A stretch of DNA of 64,000 bases from the NCBI RefSeq assembly GCF_964283195.1, contig NZ_CAXYLH010000004.1, one strand, 5' to 3'. Under the pieces are notes generated by a model that was not told the DNA's origin, did no database searches, and saw only the letters and a program-made list of their open reading frames with translations. This DNA is from Paratractidigestivibacter sp003150175 (GTDB taxonomy: Bacteria > Actinomycetota > Coriobacteriia > Coriobacteriales > Atopobiaceae). A program made the position numbers and the translations under genes. Each line of letters starts with the position of its first letter. The stretch's first letter is position 1. Shown in pieces: positions 22,741 to 32,177 of this stretch.

Positions 22741-24077
22741 TGGCGCTCGATCCCGAGGCACAGAAGCCCCAGACAAAGAAGTCCCCGGCAAAGAAGCCCG
22801 GCGCGAATCCGACCGCTCCCAAGGGCGACGGCGCCCCGCAGGCTACCGCGCGCCGCAGGCTCGACCCCAAGCGCGTGCTCGCGGCGATGGGCCCCGGCAT
22901 GGTCGCCGCGCTCGCGGGTGCCGACGCCGGCGGCGTGGCCACTTACTCCAGCGCCGGCGCGTTCTTCGGCTACGGCCAGCTCTGGACCGTGCCCGTCATG
23001 TGCCTGCTGCTCATCGTCGCGCAGGAGACCGCCGCGCGCATGGGCTGCGTTACGGGCAAGGGCTTCGCGTCGCTCATCCGCGAGCAGTTCGGTGTACGTC
23101 TCTCGGCCCTCGCCATGCTCGCGCTGCTGATCTCGAACACCACGGTCACGCTCTCCGAGTTCGCCGGCATCGCCTCGGGCCTCGGGCTCTTCGGCGTGCC
23201 CGCCATCGTGAGCGTGCCCATCGCCGCGCTCGCCATCTGGATGCTCACCATGAGCGGCTCCTACCACCGCATCGAGAAGATCCTGCTGGCCATCAGCTGC
23301 GTCTTCGTCACCTATGTGGTGGCCGGCGTCATGGTCGGCCCCGACTGGGGAGACGCCCTCAACGCGACCCTCATCCCGCGCTTCTCGACCGACCCGCAGT
23401 ACTTCAGCGTCCTCGTGGCAAACATCGGCACCACCATCGCCCCATGGATGATCTTCCTCGCGCAGTCCAACGTCGTCGAGAAGAACGCGCACGCCGAGGA
23501 CCTGCCCTACCAGCGCATCGACACCGTCACGGGCTCCGTCGTGGCGAGCGCCATCAGCTGGTTCATCATCCTGACCACGGGCGCCGTGCTCTTCCCGGCG
23601 GGCATCCAGGTGAGCAGCGCCGAGGACGCGGCGCTCGCCCTGCAGCCGCTCGTGGGCGACTACGCGACCGTGCTCTTCGGCGCGGGCCTCGTCGGTGCGT
23701 CGTTCCTCGCGGCGTGCGTGCTGCCCGGCATCACCTCGAGCGCCATCTGCGAGGCCTTCGGCTGGGAGCGCGGCAGCGACCGCAGCTGGGCCGAGGCGCC
23801 CGTCTACCGCGGCATCATCACCGCCGTCATCATCTTCTCGGCCGTGGTCGTGGTCATCCCGAACGTCGACCTCTTCGGCATCATGATGCTCGCGCAGGTC
23901 ATCAACGGTGTGCTCCTGCCCGTGCTGCTCATCTTCATGGTGCTCATCGCGAGCGACCGCCACGTCATGGGCCGCTTCCGCAACAGCCGCGCATGGAACG
24001 GCCTCACCTGGTTCACCATCATCGCCGTGGTGATTCTTACCATTGTTATGTTCGTTCTGCAGGCGATGGGGCTCTAG
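22740..24077 (+). CDS. NRAMP-related divalent metal transporter, NRMT (Mg2+) type
   Basis: SLC11-fold transporter, 445 residues, about eleven helices after a 50-residue Lys/Pro-rich N-terminus. The helix-1 motif that is DPGN in Mn2+/Fe2+ transporters reads DAGG here (GADAGGVATYS). The helix-6 MPH is replaced by APW (TIAPWMIFLAQS), so the metal-selecting methionine is absent. That pattern fits NRAMP-related Mg2+ transporters described from Eggerthella lenta. The GTG start overlaps the upstream stop by one base. Coupled to the MgtE/CBS protein, which supports Mg2+ as the ion. The helix-6 assignment should be confirmed by alignment. Confidence 0.82.
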   Translation: MALDPEAQKPQTKKSPAKKPGANPTAPKGDGAPQATARRRLDPKRVLAAMGPGMVAALAGADAGGVATYSSAGAFFGYGQLWTVPVMCLLLIVAQETAARMGCVTGKGFASLIREQFGVRLSALAMLALLISNTTVTLSEFAGIASGLGLFGVPAIVSVPIAALAIWMLTMSGSYHRIEKILLAISCVFVTYVVAGVMVGPDWGDALNATLIPRFSTDPQYFSVLVANIGTTIAPWMIFLAQSNVVEKNAHAEDLPYQRIDTVTGSVVASAISWFIILTTGAVLFPAGIQVSSAEDAALALQPLVGDYATVLFGAGLVGASFLAACVLPGITSSAICEAFGWERGSDRSWAEAPVYRGIITAVIIFSAVVVVIPNVDLFGIMMLAQVINGVLLPVLLIFMVLIASDRHVMGRFRNSRAWNGLTWFTIIAVVILTIVMFVLQAMGL

Positions 24078-24118
24078 CGAGCGGCGCCGCGCCGCTTCAT
24101 GGTAGAGTACCTTCCTGT

Positions 24119-24230
24119 GAGCGCGTTCGATGGGGGCGGGTGACGTCACACCTCGAACCTGGTCAGGGCCGGGAGGCAGCAGCCATAAGGGGCCTCTGAC
24201 GGGCACCCGTTCCCATCGAGCGCGCTTCTT
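24119..24230 (+). ncRNA. ffs: Signal recognition particle RNA, small bacterial type
   Basis: Carries the conserved SRP apical domain: GGTCAGGGCCGGGAGGCAGC followed by AGCCATAAGGGGCCTCTGACGG in two pieces (GGAGGCAGCAGCC is the tetraloop and symmetric loop core). The terminal stem is formed by GCGCGTTCGATGGG (24121-24134) and CCCATCGAGCGCGC (about 24212-24225), with TTCTTTG after it acting as terminator. About 105-110 nt, consistent with 4.5S-type RNA without an Alu domain. Ends are approximate. Confidence 0.93.
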
Positions 24231-24319
24231 TGTAACTTAGCTGCCCCGTGGCCTGTGCCGCGGGGCAGACTTGTGACCAGAGGTTTTTTGACCATCGTCC
24301 AAAAAGGAGATTCACCCGC

Positions 24320-24967
24320 ATGGGCTTCATCAACTTCATCGCAGAGCTGCTCCACGACCCCCGCAGCGCAATTGCTGCCTGGATCGCCGCCGGCCCGCTC
24401 ATGGCCTACGGCTGCGTGTTCCTGATCATCTTCATCGAGACGGGCGTGGTGTTCTTCCCGTTCCTCCCCGGCGACTCGCTGCTCTTCGCCTCGGGCTTCT
24501 TTGCCCATAACGGCGGCTTCAACATCTTCGCGCTGCTCGCGGTCGCGTGGTGCGCCGCCATCCTCGGTGACCAGTGCAACTTCATGATCGGCCACTTCTT
24601 TGGCAAAAAGATCATCGCGTCCGGCAAGGTCAAGGCTATGACCCCCGAGCGCCTGGCCAAGTCCGAGGCGTTCCTCGACAAGTGGGGCCACCTCGCCATC
24701 TTCCTCGGGCGCTTCTTCCCCTTCATCCGCACCTTTGTGCCCTTCATCGCGGGTATGGGCGGCATGCACTGGCGCAACTTCGTGATCTTCAACGTCCTCG
24801 GCGGCATCACCTGGTCGACGTTGTTCACGCTGCTCGGCTACTTCTTTGGCGGCATCCCCTTCGTGCAGGAGCACTTCGAGCTCCTCATCATCGGCATCGT
24901 CGCGGTGAGCATCGTCCCGACCGTGGTCGGCCTCGTCAAGGCCAAGTTCGCAAAGAAGCAGGCGTAG
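24320..24967 (+). CDS. DedA-family membrane protein
   Basis: Polytopic membrane protein of 215 residues, normal for DedA. Signatures: FIETGVVFFPFLPGDSLLF, FMIGHFFGKKI, and the conserved FGRFFPFIRTFVPFIAG region with GGMHWRNFVIFN. DedA proteins are proposed lipid carriers (undecaprenyl phosphate or phospholipid flipping) and affect envelope stress resistance. ATG is chosen because AAGGAGA lies nine bases upstream. Follows the SRP RNA gene. Confidence 0.92.
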   Translation: MGFINFIAELLHDPRSAIAAWIAAGPLMAYGCVFLIIFIETGVVFFPFLPGDSLLFASGFFAHNGGFNIFALLAVAWCAAILGDQCNFMIGHFFGKKIIASGKVKAMTPERLAKSEAFLDKWGHLAIFLGRFFPFIRTFVPFIAGMGGMHWRNFVIFNVLGGITWSTLFTLLGYFFGGIPFVQEHFELLIIGIVAVSIVPTVVGLVKAKFAKKQA

Positions 24968-24972
24968 ACCGG

Positions 24973-25205
24973 GCGCAGAAACCCCGACGCTCAGCCCCGG
25001 CGCAGCCTTGTCCGCGCAGAAACCCCGACGCCCAGCCCCGGTGCCGCCCTGCTCGCGCAGAAACCCCGACGCTCAGCCCCTCTCCCCGGGCTGGACGTCG
25101 GGGTTTCTGCGCAAAGGGGTTAGCCCGAGGGCTGGACACCAGGTTTTTTGCGCGAGAGTCGACGCTGCGGAGCTGGATACCGACAAATCTGCGCGGGCGC
25201 CGCCT
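24973..25205. repeat. 41-bp tandem repeats with inverted copies
   Basis: GCGCAGAAACCCCGACG starts at 24973, 25014 and 25055, an exact 41-base period. An inverse copy CGTCGGGGTTTCTGCGC ends at 25112, so the third unit can fold with it into a stem of about 24 pairs. Two more diverged inverse copies follow (CTGGACACCAGGTTTTTTGCGC near 25131-25153, in two parts, and CTGGATACCGACAAATCTGCGC near 25172-25194). Fills the DedA to phosphodiesterase gap. Confidence 0.85.
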
Positions 25206-25258
25206 GCCTGAAGTAGCATGGGTGATGTCTGCACGCAGCGTGGAAGGGGCTAAAGCCA

Positions 25259-25804
25259 ATGAAACTCATCATCGCGTCCGACATCCATGGCGCCGCCGAT
25301 TGGTGCGAGCGCCTCATGGCCGCCATCGAGGCCGAGAAGCCCGATCGGGTGGTGCTCCTCGGCGACCTCCTGTACCACGGCCCCCGCAACGACCTGCCGG
25401 CTGATTACGCCCCCAAGCGCGTGATCGAGATGCTCAACGGCATCGCCGACCGCATCATCGCCGTGCGCGGCAACTGCGAGGCGGAGGTCGATCAGATGGT
25501 CCTCGGCTTCCCCTGCATGGCCGACCACAACGTGCTCATCGACCCGGCGGCAGACGGGAAGACGCTCTTCTTTACCCATGGGCACGTCTATGGCCCCGGG
25601 CTCCACAACAGCGTCGATAACTGGCCGGCGCTGCCCGCGAACTCCGCGTTCGTCTACGGGCACACGCACAAGAAGGTCCTGCAGGAGGTGGAGGGCCACC
25701 CGGGCGTGACCGTCTTCAACCCCGGCTCGGTGGGCATCCCCAAGGACGGCACCCACAGCTACGGCATCTACGAGGACGGCTGCTTCGAGCACCGCGAGCT
25801 CTAG
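25259..25804 (+). CDS. YfcE-type phosphodiesterase
   Basis: Calcineurin-like phosphoesterase, 181 residues, matching E. coli YfcE length. Motifs: IIASDIHGAAD, LLGDLLYHGPRND, VRGNCEAEVDQ, FTHGHVYG and YGHTHKKV then FNPGSVGIPK. ATG with GGAAGGGG about 8-12 bases upstream. Stands alone. Second member of this family in the window (the other at 13789-14259 is shorter and has a GNND rather than GNC block). Confidence 0.9.
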   Translation: MKLIIASDIHGAADWCERLMAAIEAEKPDRVVLLGDLLYHGPRNDLPADYAPKRVIEMLNGIADRIIAVRGNCEAEVDQMVLGFPCMADHNVLIDPAADGKTLFFTHGHVYGPGLHNSVDNWPALPANSAFVYGHTHKKVLQEVEGHPGVTVFNPGSVGIPKDGTHSYGIYEDGCFEHREL

Positions 25805-26171
25805 GCTTCCCGGCGCCACCCTTAACCCTCGGCTGCGCCCCGAAGCTCCCAACGCAATCCTTCCGGTCCTGAACGCCGCCCCTTAACCTTCGGCTGCGAC
25901 TCCCAACTTCTATGCTGCGCCCCCTCCGCCCCTCTTGCCTCGACCGCCGCCCGCCCGACATCTCTGGACGGGCGGCGCCCGTTTACGCCCACATCGCCTG
26001 CTCCAAGCCCTTCTCTGCGCCCTATATTCCCCACGTCAAAAAATCTAATGTGAAGAGACTTAGATAATGTATAGAATCAAGACGCACAGGGGATAAACTC
26101 AAACGTACAAAGAGCGTATAAGGGCGCGCGGGTCCACGGACGCCGCGCGCAACAAAGAAAGGACCGCAATC
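25805..26171. other. Intergenic region and promoter of the dnaK operon
   Basis: 367 bases. Two near-identical CCCTTAACC(C/T)TCGGCTGCG words lie at 25819 and 25880. A GC hairpin around 25949-25982 may end transcription from upstream. The right third becomes AT-rich and holds the CTAATG-N7-ACTTAG dyad (26045-26063) and a likely -10 around GGGGATAAACT (about 26089-26099). GAAAGGACC precedes the dnaK ATG. Confidence 0.6.
26045..26063. promoter_or_regulatory. Heat-shock dyad upstream of dnaK (candidate HspR site)
   Basis: CTAATG-N7-ACTTAG, one mismatch from the CTAAGT-N7-ACTTAG inverted repeat seen exactly before hsp20 (43005). Same 7-base spacer as the known HspR element HAIR (CTTGAGT-N7-ACTCAAG) but different arms. 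The hspR gene is in this operon, which fits autoregulation. Confidence 0.7.
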
Positions 26172-28076
<1,905 letters not shown>

Positions 28077-28091
28077 TCGGGTCCCGCCCCG

Positions 28092-28201
28092 CGCGCGGGC
28101 ACCTCGCCCGCGCGGCTCGCGGCGCGCCGGCGCAAAGCCGGGAGCGCGCCGCAGGTAATCGACTGATTCGGGAGGCGGCCCCAGCCGGCCGCCTCCCTTC
28201 T
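28092..28201 (+). terminator. Three tandem hairpins between dnaK and grpE
   Basis: Hairpin 1 at 28092-28114 (GCGCGGGC/GCCCGCGC), hairpin 2 at 28120-28151 (CGGCGCGC/GCGCGCCG) and hairpin 3 at 28170-28197 (11-base perfect arms, loop CCAGCC) followed by TTCT. The T tract is weak, so partial termination or RNA processing that raises DnaK over GrpE is more likely than a full stop. Confidence 0.6.
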
Positions 28202-28221
28202 GAGGAAACTAGGAGGGTGAC

Positions 28222-28992
28222 GTGAAGGTGCCCATTCAGAGTGACGAGACCAAGGACGAGGCCGCCCAGGCCGAGCCCGTGAACGATACCGAGACCGCTG
28301 CCGCCGACGCCGCCGAGCCCGAGCTCGACCCGGACGAGGAGGCCGCGCGCGTGGCGGAGGCAATCCGCCGCGGCGAGGAGGCTGCCGAGAAGGAGCTCGC
28401 CTCCGACGCCGGCAAGCTCCGCGAGGAGCGCGACGAGCTCGCAAAGAAGCTCGCCGCCGTCGACGACGACATCGCCGCCGCAAAGAAGCAGGCTGCCGAT
28501 GCGACCGACCGTCTCGTGCGCCTGCAAGCGGACTGGGACAACTACCGTCGCCGCACCGCGAGCGAGCGCCTCGCCGAGAAGGAGCGTGCCGCCGAGAAGC
28601 TCGTGCTCGCGCTTCTTCCCGTCATCGACGACATGGAGCGCGCCATCGAGCACTCCGGCTCCGTCGAGGGCGACGACCAGCTCAAGCAGTTCGTCGACGG
28701 CATCGACGCCGTCCACACAAAGATGGTCGGGGTTCTCGCCAAGGAGGGCGTCGAGGTCATCGACCCCGCTGGCGAGCCGTTCGAGCCGCTGGCCCACCAG
28801 GCCGTGGGCCGTGTCGAGGACAAGGACGCCTACGACGAGACGGTCCGCGACGTGTACCAGAAGGGCTACAAGATGGGCGACAAGGTCATCCGCACCGCGA
28901 TGGTCACGGTGACCTACGGCGGCCCCAAGCGCCCGGCTCCCGAGCCTGAGCCCGAGGACGACGCGGCCGGCGACGACGGCGCCAAGAAGTAA
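28222..28992 (+). CDS. grpE: Nucleotide exchange factor GrpE
   Basis: Releases ADP from DnaK. 256 residues, longer than the usual 190-200, because of an acidic, Ala/Glu-rich N-terminal extension (about 1-60) and a Pro/acidic tail. Core: a long coiled-coil (about 65-125) then RLVRLQADWDNYRRRTASER, LALLPVIDDMERAIEH and the beta domain GEPFEPLAHQAVGRVED. GTG start with TAGGAGG six bases upstream. Between dnaK and dnaJ, flanked on both sides by hairpins. Confidence 0.95.
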   Translation: MKVPIQSDETKDEAAQAEPVNDTETAAADAAEPELDPDEEAARVAEAIRRGEEAAEKELASDAGKLREERDELAKKLAAVDDDIAAAKKQAADATDRLVRLQADWDNYRRRTASERLAEKERAAEKLVLALLPVIDDMERAIEHSGSVEGDDQLKQFVDGIDAVHTKMVGVLAKEGVEVIDPAGEPFEPLAHQAVGRVEDKDAYDETVRDVYQKGYKMGDKVIRTAMVTVTYGGPKRPAPEPEPEDDAAGDDGAKK

Positions 28993-29003
28993 ACGACTCA
29001 CAG

Positions 29004-29036
29004 GCGCCCGGGCACGAGCTCGGGCGCGCTTTTTTC
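29004..29036 (+). terminator. Terminator/attenuator between grpE and dnaJ
   Basis: GCGCCCG (29004-29010) and CGGGCGC (29021-29027) followed by GCTTTTTTC. It is a good intrinsic terminator only 20 bases before the dnaJ ATG, so dnaJ and hspR are probably expressed by read-through. Confidence 0.75.
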
Positions 29037-29055
29037 GAAAGGGGGCTCGTGCACA

Positions 29056-29997
29056 ATGGCAGAGCGAAACTACTATGACATCCTCGGCGTCAAGCGCGAC
29101 GCCACCGATGACGACATAAAGAAGGCCTTCCGCAAGCTGGCCGCCAAGTACCACCCCGACGCGGGCGGCGACGAGGCGAAGTTCAAGGAGATCAGCGAGG
29201 CGTACACCACGCTTTCCGATAAACAGAAGCGCAAGGAATACGACCAGCTCCTGATGTTCGGCGGCATCCCCGGCGCCGGGCGCCCCGGCGGCGGCTACAG
29301 CTACACCACCAACGTCGGCGGCAACTGGCAGGACATCTTTGGCGGCATGGGCGGCGACGGCTTCGGGGGCTTCGACTTCTCGTCGATCTTCGGCGGGGCG
29401 GGCGGCCCCGGCCGTGCCCGCGGGCCCCAGAAGGGCTCCGACCTCACCATGTCCATCGACGTGACGGCTGAGGAGGCCTTCAGCGGCGCGACGCGTAAGG
29501 TGACCTACCGGGTGCCCTCGACGGGCCTCGAGGAGACCCTCACCGTGAAGATCCCCGCCGGTGCGGTGGACGGCGGCAAGCTGCGCTACCGCGGCCGTGG
29601 CGAGTCGGGCGCCAACGGCGGCGCACGCGGCGACCTCGTCATCACCACGCACGTCGCGGAGCACCCGCTCTTCAAGCGCGACGGCGCCGACGTGCGCATG
29701 GAGCTGCCGCTGTCGATGTACGAGGCAGCGCTCGGCACCACGGTCGACGTCCCCACGCCCGAGGGCAAGGAGGTCAGGCTGAAGATCCCGGCCGGTATCC
29801 AGACCGGCAAGACCTTCCGCTTCAAGGACCTCGGCGCCCCCGACGTCAAGCGCAAGGGCTCGAAGGGCGCCCTCTACGTGACGGTGCAGGTCAAGGTCCC
29901 GACCATGCTCTCAAAGAAGGAGCGTGACGCGCTGGAGGCCTTAAAGGCCGCCGACGAGCGCGACTACCGCGAGGAGGTCGAGCGCTATGGCGCGTAA
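29056..29997 (+). CDS. dnaJ: DnaJ-family co-chaperone, zinc-finger-less (class B)
   Basis: J-domain protein that stimulates DnaK ATPase, 313 residues. J domain 1-70 with HPD in KYHPDAGGD; Gly/Phe-rich linker (about 80-125); two beta-sandwich substrate domains (about 130-290) with KGSDLTMSIDVTAEEAFSG and GDLVITTHVAEHPLFKRDG. The four CxxCxGxG zinc repeats of class A DnaJ are absent, so it resembles CbpA. Gene order makes it the DnaK partner of this operon. Overlaps hspR by 11 bases. Confidence 0.93.
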   Translation: MAERNYYDILGVKRDATDDDIKKAFRKLAAKYHPDAGGDEAKFKEISEAYTTLSDKQKRKEYDQLLMFGGIPGAGRPGGGYSYTTNVGGNWQDIFGGMGGDGFGGFDFSSIFGGAGGPGRARGPQKGSDLTMSIDVTAEEAFSGATRKVTYRVPSTGLEETLTVKIPAGAVDGGKLRYRGRGESGANGGARGDLVITTHVAEHPLFKRDGADVRMELPLSMYEAALGTTVDVPTPEGKEVRLKIPAGIQTGKTFRFKDLGAPDVKRKGSKGALYVTVQVKVPTMLSKKERDALEALKAADERDYREEVERYGA

Positions 29998-30445
29998 CGA
30001 CGAAGGGCGCAACAAGCCCCTCTACATGATCAGCGTCGCGGCCGAGCTCACGGGCATGCACCCGCAGACGCTGCGCGTCTACGAGCAGAAGGGCCTCGTG
30101 AACCCCGGCCGCTCGCGCGGCAACACCCGCTTGTACAGCCAGGCCGACATCGACCGGCTGAACCTCATCTCCAAGCTTACCGACGAGGGCATCAACCTGG
30201 CCGGCGTCGTCCGTATCCTCGACATGCGCGAGCAGACCCTCGAGCTCAAGGACGAGCTCGAGTCCATGCGCGACCAGATGCGCGCTATGGAGGAGGAGCT
30301 CCACGAGTACCGCGTCCAGGAGCGCATCACGGCGATCGCGCGCTACGAGGGCAATCCCGAGCAGATGATGCGCAAGCTCCTCGGCAATGGCCTGCCCGGC
30401 GGCGAGACGGACACCTCGCCGCAGGACGCCGCGGACGGGGAGTAA
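29987..30445 (+). CDS. hspR: Heat-shock repressor HspR (MerR family)
   Basis: Autoregulatory repressor of the dnaK operon in actinobacteria; in Streptomyces it needs DnaK as co-repressor. 152 residues. MerR helix-turn-helix with the HspR signature MISVAAELTGMHPQTLRVYE and RSRGNTRLYSQADIDRL, then a coiled-coil (about 80-110) and a hydrophilic tail. ATG lies inside the end of dnaJ. The likely regulon in this window is dnaK, clpB and hsp20, which share an inverted repeat. Confidence 0.95.
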   Translation: MARNDEGRNKPLYMISVAAELTGMHPQTLRVYEQKGLVNPGRSRGNTRLYSQADIDRLNLISKLTDEGINLAGVVRILDMREQTLELKDELESMRDQMRAMEEELHEYRVQERITAIARYEGNPEQMMRKLLGNGLPGGETDTSPQDAADGE

Positions 30446-30508
30446 GCGGCCGGCTTGGCGCACGGCGCGCGTCGTGCGTTCCTGCTGCCGGTGCTCGATG
30501 GATGCATT

Positions 30509-30580
30509 AGTGTACAAGATATAACCCCGGCCCTTGAGAATCCTGGGATTTCTTGGGGCCGGGGTTGTTTTATGTACACT
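30509..30580. repeat. 72-bp element copy 1 (also hspR terminator)
   Basis: Starts AGTGTACA and ends TGTACACT. Inside, AACCCCGGCCC (30523-30533) pairs with GGGCCGGGGTT (about 30556-30566), followed by GTTTTA, so it can end hspR transcription. It aligns without gaps to the copies at 31997-32068 and 37632-37703: TAACCCCGGC at positions 14-23, AAT at 31-33, GGGTT at 54-58 and both ends are shared. Confidence 0.85.
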
Positions 30581-30640
30581 GGCGCCTGGCAAGAAGCGCG
30601 ATTTCTGCCCTCTCCCCGTTTTAATCGGTCACCTGTGCCC

Positions 30641-30718
30641 GCCAATGCCCGTCGCGCGCCAATGCCTACAGCTCGCCAACGCCTGCCACCCGCCAATGCT
30701 CGCGCTTTTGCCAGTGCG
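30641..30718. repeat. 17-bp tandem repeat
   Basis: GCCAATGCC-type units start at 30641, 30658, 30675, 30692 and 30710 (period 17, last 18). The spacers are less conserved. It lies in the 300-base gap between hspR and the minus-strand gene, which otherwise holds only the 72-bp element. Confidence 0.75.
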
Positions 30719-30745
30719 TCGAGCCCACGGGAAGTGTCGTCGCGG

Positions 30746-31963
30746 CTACGTGAACCTTCCCGTTTGCTCGTTAAGCGGAATGTAGAGCCATGTGCCGAGC
30801 TTGGGGCCGTTGGACTCAAACAGCCTGAACGCCTTATCGGCTTCCCTCACCGTGCGGAGATAGTCCTCGATGGCGCGTTTGGTCGCCGCGTTTTGCTGCA
30901 GGATCCTCAGGCCCCTCTTGCCGGGGAGGAGCGACCAAAGAAACCGCTGGCGCCTGGACGCCATTCGCTCATCGTTGAGGAAGTCACGCTGTTCTGTAAG
31001 CTCGCGCCCGGTCTCGCGCTCGATCAGTTCGATCACCTGCGCCATCACGGCGTCGAGACCGCCAGGCTCGTAGAGGTCCTCGCTGGTTACCGCCATCACC
31101 GAGTAGCCCGCGACCAGAAGCTCACGGTCGCGGTGCTTGTCGTCCACGATTTTTGAGCGCGCTTTGGCGACGACCTCCTTCTCGCGGTCCGTTCCCGCTG
31201 CCGCGACGACGTCCTCGAGCCCGAAGTGGACCCCGCCGTCGTAGTTGAGGCCTACGTGCGTGCCGGCAAAGAGGATGTCCGGTACGCGGGAGCCCTTCTT
31301 TGCGGCGCCGACGCGGCGGTTGAGCTCGATTTCGCCGAGCCCGTAGCCCGACTCGCAGGGATCGAGCACGATCATCTGCGCGATTATCGCCTCGATGGGC
31401 GACCAGGCGTTGCCCAAAAGGTAGGGGAGAGCCTCGCGCGATTGCCAAATCTGTGGCATGTGGCGGCAACCCTCGAGGTACTCGCCGATCGCCTCGGGAG
31501 TCGTGAGGGGGTCGACGGAGTAGGCGATCTCGCCTTCGCGCGGGTCGACGTCGTCGCGAGAGTAACCGTCGCAGAGCTCGTAGCCCAGCAAGAGCTGGAC
31601 GGGTCGGCTCATCGCGGCGCCCATCTCGGCAAAGACGAGCTCGGGGCAGGCGATCGCCACGCCGTGCCCGACGTCGACGAACGAGCCCGCCGGAATCCGG
31701 GTAAAGACGGAGCACGCCGTCCCGCGGGTTCGGATCCGTAGCTTGGCGTCGGGGACGGCGATGTGCAGGGGGCGCTTCTGGTCGATCGGCTCGTCGATGC
31801 CAAGAAACGCGAGGTCAAAGGCCTTTTGTGTCCAGCGGCTCGCGGGTGCCGGGTCGGGCGCCGGCAAATCGACGCGGGCGCCGACGCGTACCCCGGGCAG
31901 CTTTCCCGCGCGGATGGCGCGCCAAACGCGCAGCGCAGTCAATCCCGAAAGCGCAAGTTGCAT
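30746..31963 (-). CDS. Hypothetical protein with nuclease-fold-like C-terminal domain
   Basis: 405 residues, soluble. The N-terminal part starts QLALSGLTALRVWRAIRAG and has RIPAGSFVDVGHGVAIACPELVFAEMGA, reminiscent of AbiEi-like proteins. The C-terminal part has GLNYDGGVHFG, then DDKHRDRELLVAGYSVMAVTSEDL, the order (D/E..D..H…D..R…L…G) of DUF559/Vsr-like PD-(D/E)xK folds. Assignment is by motif only. ATG has AAGGA close upstream, inside the 108-base repeat; a 14-codon in-frame extension begins within the 72-bp element. Flanked on both sides by 72-bp elements, it looks like one cassette of an accessory island. A nuclease or toxin-antitoxin role is possible. Confidence 0.6.
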   Translation of the reverse strand: MQLALSGLTALRVWRAIRAGKLPGVRVGARVDLPAPDPAPASRWTQKAFDLAFLGIDEPIDQKRPLHIAVPDAKLRIRTRGTACSVFTRIPAGSFVDVGHGVAIACPELVFAEMGAAMSRPVQLLLGYELCDGYSRDDVDPREGEIAYSVDPLTTPEAIGEYLEGCRHMPQIWQSREALPYLLGNAWSPIEAIIAQMIVLDPCESGYGLGEIELNRRVGAAKKGSRVPDILFAGTHVGLNYDGGVHFGLEDVVAAAGTDREKEVVAKARSKIVDDKHRDRELLVAGYSVMAVTSEDLYEPGGLDAVMAQVIELIERETGRELTEQRDFLNDERMASRRQRFLWSLLPGKRGLRILQQNAATKRAIEDYLRTVREADKAFRLFESNGPKLGTWLYIPLNEQTGRFT

Positions 31964-32069
31964 GGTCCTTCTTTCCAAATGCTGGTACGCGCGAATAGTG
32001 TGCATATCCTAACCCCGGCAAGAAGAAATACCTGGTAAGAAACGCACTCGGGTTAGGAAATGTACACTA
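31962..32069. repeat. 108-bp direct repeat copy A, containing 72-bp element copy 2
   Basis: Same length and orientation as 37597-37704; about 80% identical, no gaps. The first 35 bases hold the RBS and start region of the minus-strand gene at 30746-31963. The remaining 72 (31997-32068) run AGTGTGCA to TGTACACT. Read on the minus strand both copies encode a short leader ending LERRT. Confidence 0.9.
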
Positions 32070-32177
32070 GCAAATCTCGTTTTCGTTGATTTGCTGTCTT
32101 CTGTTTGGCCGATAATACGGAATCATGCTGCGATGTCACCCCTAGGGGGATGACGCATCAATTTGGGGGCCTTGCCA

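Noticed and set aside
24973..25205. CRISPR-like array
   Set aside because: Only three direct units, with inverse copies and no unique spacers or cas genes; better as a tandem/palindromic repeat.
25819..25900. Small coding gene in the gap before dnaK
   Set aside because: Open frames there are short and caused by two copies of a CCCTTAACC-CGGCTGCG word; no RBS or conserved start.
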